A stretch of DNA of 60,751 nucleotides from DATFYM01 sp035315065 (GTDB lineage: Bacteria > Acidobacteriota > Terriglobia > UBA7540). How positions within the stretch are numbered: position 1 is the first letter of the stretch; each line of letters starts with the position of its first letter. The stretch is from contig DATFYM010000184.1 of NCBI GenBank assembly GCA_035315065.1, positions 1 to 60,751 of the forward strand, read 5' to 3'. Both the position numbers and the translations under genes were made by a program. Positions 59,779-60,751 of the stretch are shown here, in pieces. Under the pieces are notes generated by a model, which saw only the letters and a list, made by a program, of their open reading frames with translations, did no database searches and was not told where the DNA came from.

Positions 59779-60444
59779 TCCCGATCCTTCTCCAATTCCG
59801 GCCTGCGGGATCGGTTCGGGGCTGGTTGGGGCCTTCTGGCCTAACTCAGCCATGATGTCGCCGATAGTCGCCTGGAATTCCTCCAGCAGACCGTCCAATT
59901 TCGTTGGCCGTGGGTACGTCCGGGTGGCCTTCGTCGCTCCGAAGGCGAACAGCCGCCGCTCGATCTTGCGTCGCACGTCGGCAGGCGATCCCGGCCCCGG
60001 TCCCAGCACCTCCACCAGGCGGGTTCGCCACCGCTCGTGACGCTGCCTCTGCACCGAGACCAGGAACACCAGTAGCTCCTCGATTTTTCCGTCCAGATCG
60101 TTGGTGGGAGCCGGACCGCCCCCCACCCAGTTGCGGATACGCCGCGCCTTCTCCCACCAGGTCATGGCCAGCAATTGCACCGCAGCCTCGCCGACAACGT
60201 CGCGGGGCTGGAATAGGGCGGCCACGTCGCGATGCAGGCCGCGGAAATCGCGCGGGTCTTCGCCGCGCGCCCGCAATTGCCGCTCAATTTCGGGGAAAGC
60301 GATATCGAGGCGGCGCCCGTTCAGGGCGGCGCGGCGCTTTCCCGCCTTGGTTTTGGGGCCGGTGGATTTCTGGGCATTGCGCCGGTTGGCGGCCAGCCGC
60401 GCCGGGCTTAAGGGAGGCTTTGAGATACCTTCGTCGTTAGCCAT
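59749..60444 (-). CDS. 'ANRRNAQKSTGP' family protein, function unknown
   Basis: 231 residues from ATG 60444 (MANDEGISKPPLSPARLAAN). The N-terminal signature LAANRRNAQKSTGPKTKAGK is a widely repeated motif of unannotated proteins in Acidobacteria and Planctomycetes. The following AALNGRRLDIAF replaces the common NALKHGL. The rest is helical (PRDVVGEAAVQLLAMTWWEK, ELLVFLVSVQRQRHERWRT). No known domain. The basic N-terminus suggests nucleic-acid contact (inference). Together with the R2 repeats at its 3' side it may be part of a mobile unit. Confidence 0.8.
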   Translation of the reverse strand: MANDEGISKPPLSPARLAANRRNAQKSTGPKTKAGKRRAALNGRRLDIAFPEIERQLRARGEDPRDFRGLHRDVAALFQPRDVVGEAAVQLLAMTWWEKARRIRNWVGGGPAPTNDLDGKIEELLVFLVSVQRQRHERWRTRLVEVLGPGPGSPADVRRKIERRLFAFGATKATRTYPRPTKLDGLLEEFQATIGDIMAELGQKAPTSPEPIPQAGIGEGSGDEAKRSQEA

Positions 60445-60549
60445 AAAATATAGTATAACATCCTCGATACTCCTGTCAATGTTTTTCTTCGAGGCTACGG
60501 AGTGGCCCCCTCGATAGCCTCGACGAGGCTCGGGCTGCCTTCTCCAGCC

Positions 60550-60592
60550 CAGGTGTGAAAAATCACACACAGAGGCGCAGAGACCCAGAGAA
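60550..60592. repeat. GGTGTGAAAAATCACAC and CAGAGGCGCAGAG fragment
   Basis: AGGTGTGAAAAATCACACAC recalls the end of the MITE-like elements; CAGAGGCGCAGAGACCCAGA follows. Only one arm is present, so this is a partial element. Confidence 0.6.
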
Positions 60593-60625
60593 CGATGGTC
60601 GGTTTCCGGGATGCCGAGCCGAGGG

Positions 60626-60655
60626 TTGGCAGAGGGAGCGCCGGACTGGTATAAT
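60626..60655 (+). promoter_or_regulatory. Sigma-70 promoter
   Basis: TTGGCA (60626-60631), 18 bases, perfect TATAAT (60650-60655). It lies 25 bases before the ATG at 60680, so the leader is short. Confidence 0.7.
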
Positions 60656-60679
60656 TCATTCTAGATCGAGGTGCAAAGC

Positions 60680-60751
60680 ATGGTGACGATTACCTTCCCC
60701 GACCGCGAAGTCGAAAAGAAAGCGCTAGCTTTTCTGCTCGGGCGATTCTCA
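60680..60751 (+). CDS. Start of a probable antitoxin gene (truncated by window edge)
   Basis: ATG 60680 follows CGAGGTG and a strong promoter. The 24 codons seen (MVTITFPDREVEKKALAFLL) look like the N-terminus of small antitoxin-type proteins that start with a beta strand. The rest is outside the window, so the call is tentative. A toxin gene would be expected just beyond the edge. Confidence 0.45.
   Translation, partial: MVTITFPDREVEKKALAFLLGRFS

Overview
This 60.8-kb, high-GC window looks like part of an Acidobacteriota chromosome. The assignment is inferred from gene content: a PadR regulator next to a long MacB-like 'ADOP' permease, a PEP-CTERM protein paired with a sedolisin, Tat-exported sugar-isomerase-fold proteins, an NHL/HYDIN-type surface protein, a four-helix-bundle S23 protein and an 'ANRRNAQKSTGP' protein. 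There is no rRNA gene, complete tRNA or CRISPR array.

Layout. 1-6656: a + strand operon of a secreted protein, an orphan peptide-type solute-binding protein, an NtrY-like kinase and an NtrC-like sigma-54 activator. 6927-11361: dihydroxyacetone kinase dhaK-dhaL-dhaM, where DhaM carries a complete PTS Enzyme I. 11397-19594 (-): GH38 mannosidase, two paralogous membrane-anchored methyltransferases around a decayed SpoIIE phosphatase, a four-helix membrane protein and two small unknown genes. 19654-27755 (-): eight genes combining a PspA protein, a chimeric PspA relative, a coiled-coil protein, two paralogous NitT/TauT-type binding proteins (one fused to OmpA), a permease, an ATPase and a membrane coiled-coil protein; this is the best candidate for a new system. 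28461-32609: a tRNA-Glu fragment, two Tat-exported TIM-barrel proteins, a PHP/glycosyltransferase remnant and a toxin-antitoxin remnant. 32965-35000: a PEP-CTERM plus sedolisin operon flanked by direct copies of the toxin-antitoxin remnant. 35681-39023: ADOP permease and PadR. 39530-42148: NHL/HYDIN protein. 42149-44518: a repeat-filled gene-poor zone. 44519-60751: SufS-like enzyme, two divergent TolC paralogues, a ParE-type toxin-antitoxin pair, truA, a class III aminotransferase, S23, S9 peptidase, PilZ and unknown secreted proteins, the ANRRNAQ gene, and the start of a probable antitoxin gene.

The intergenic DNA is striking. More than fifteen spacers hold imperfect palindromes whose arms are tandem runs of a unit of about 7 bases, with a different unit at nearly every site. 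At least ten have the stop codon of the upstream gene inside the repeat arm or directly touching it, so they read as 3'-end elements. Separate dispersed families (about 70-200 bp, 2-4 copies each) fill the gene-poor zones. All calls are from reading the sequence; no database search was run.
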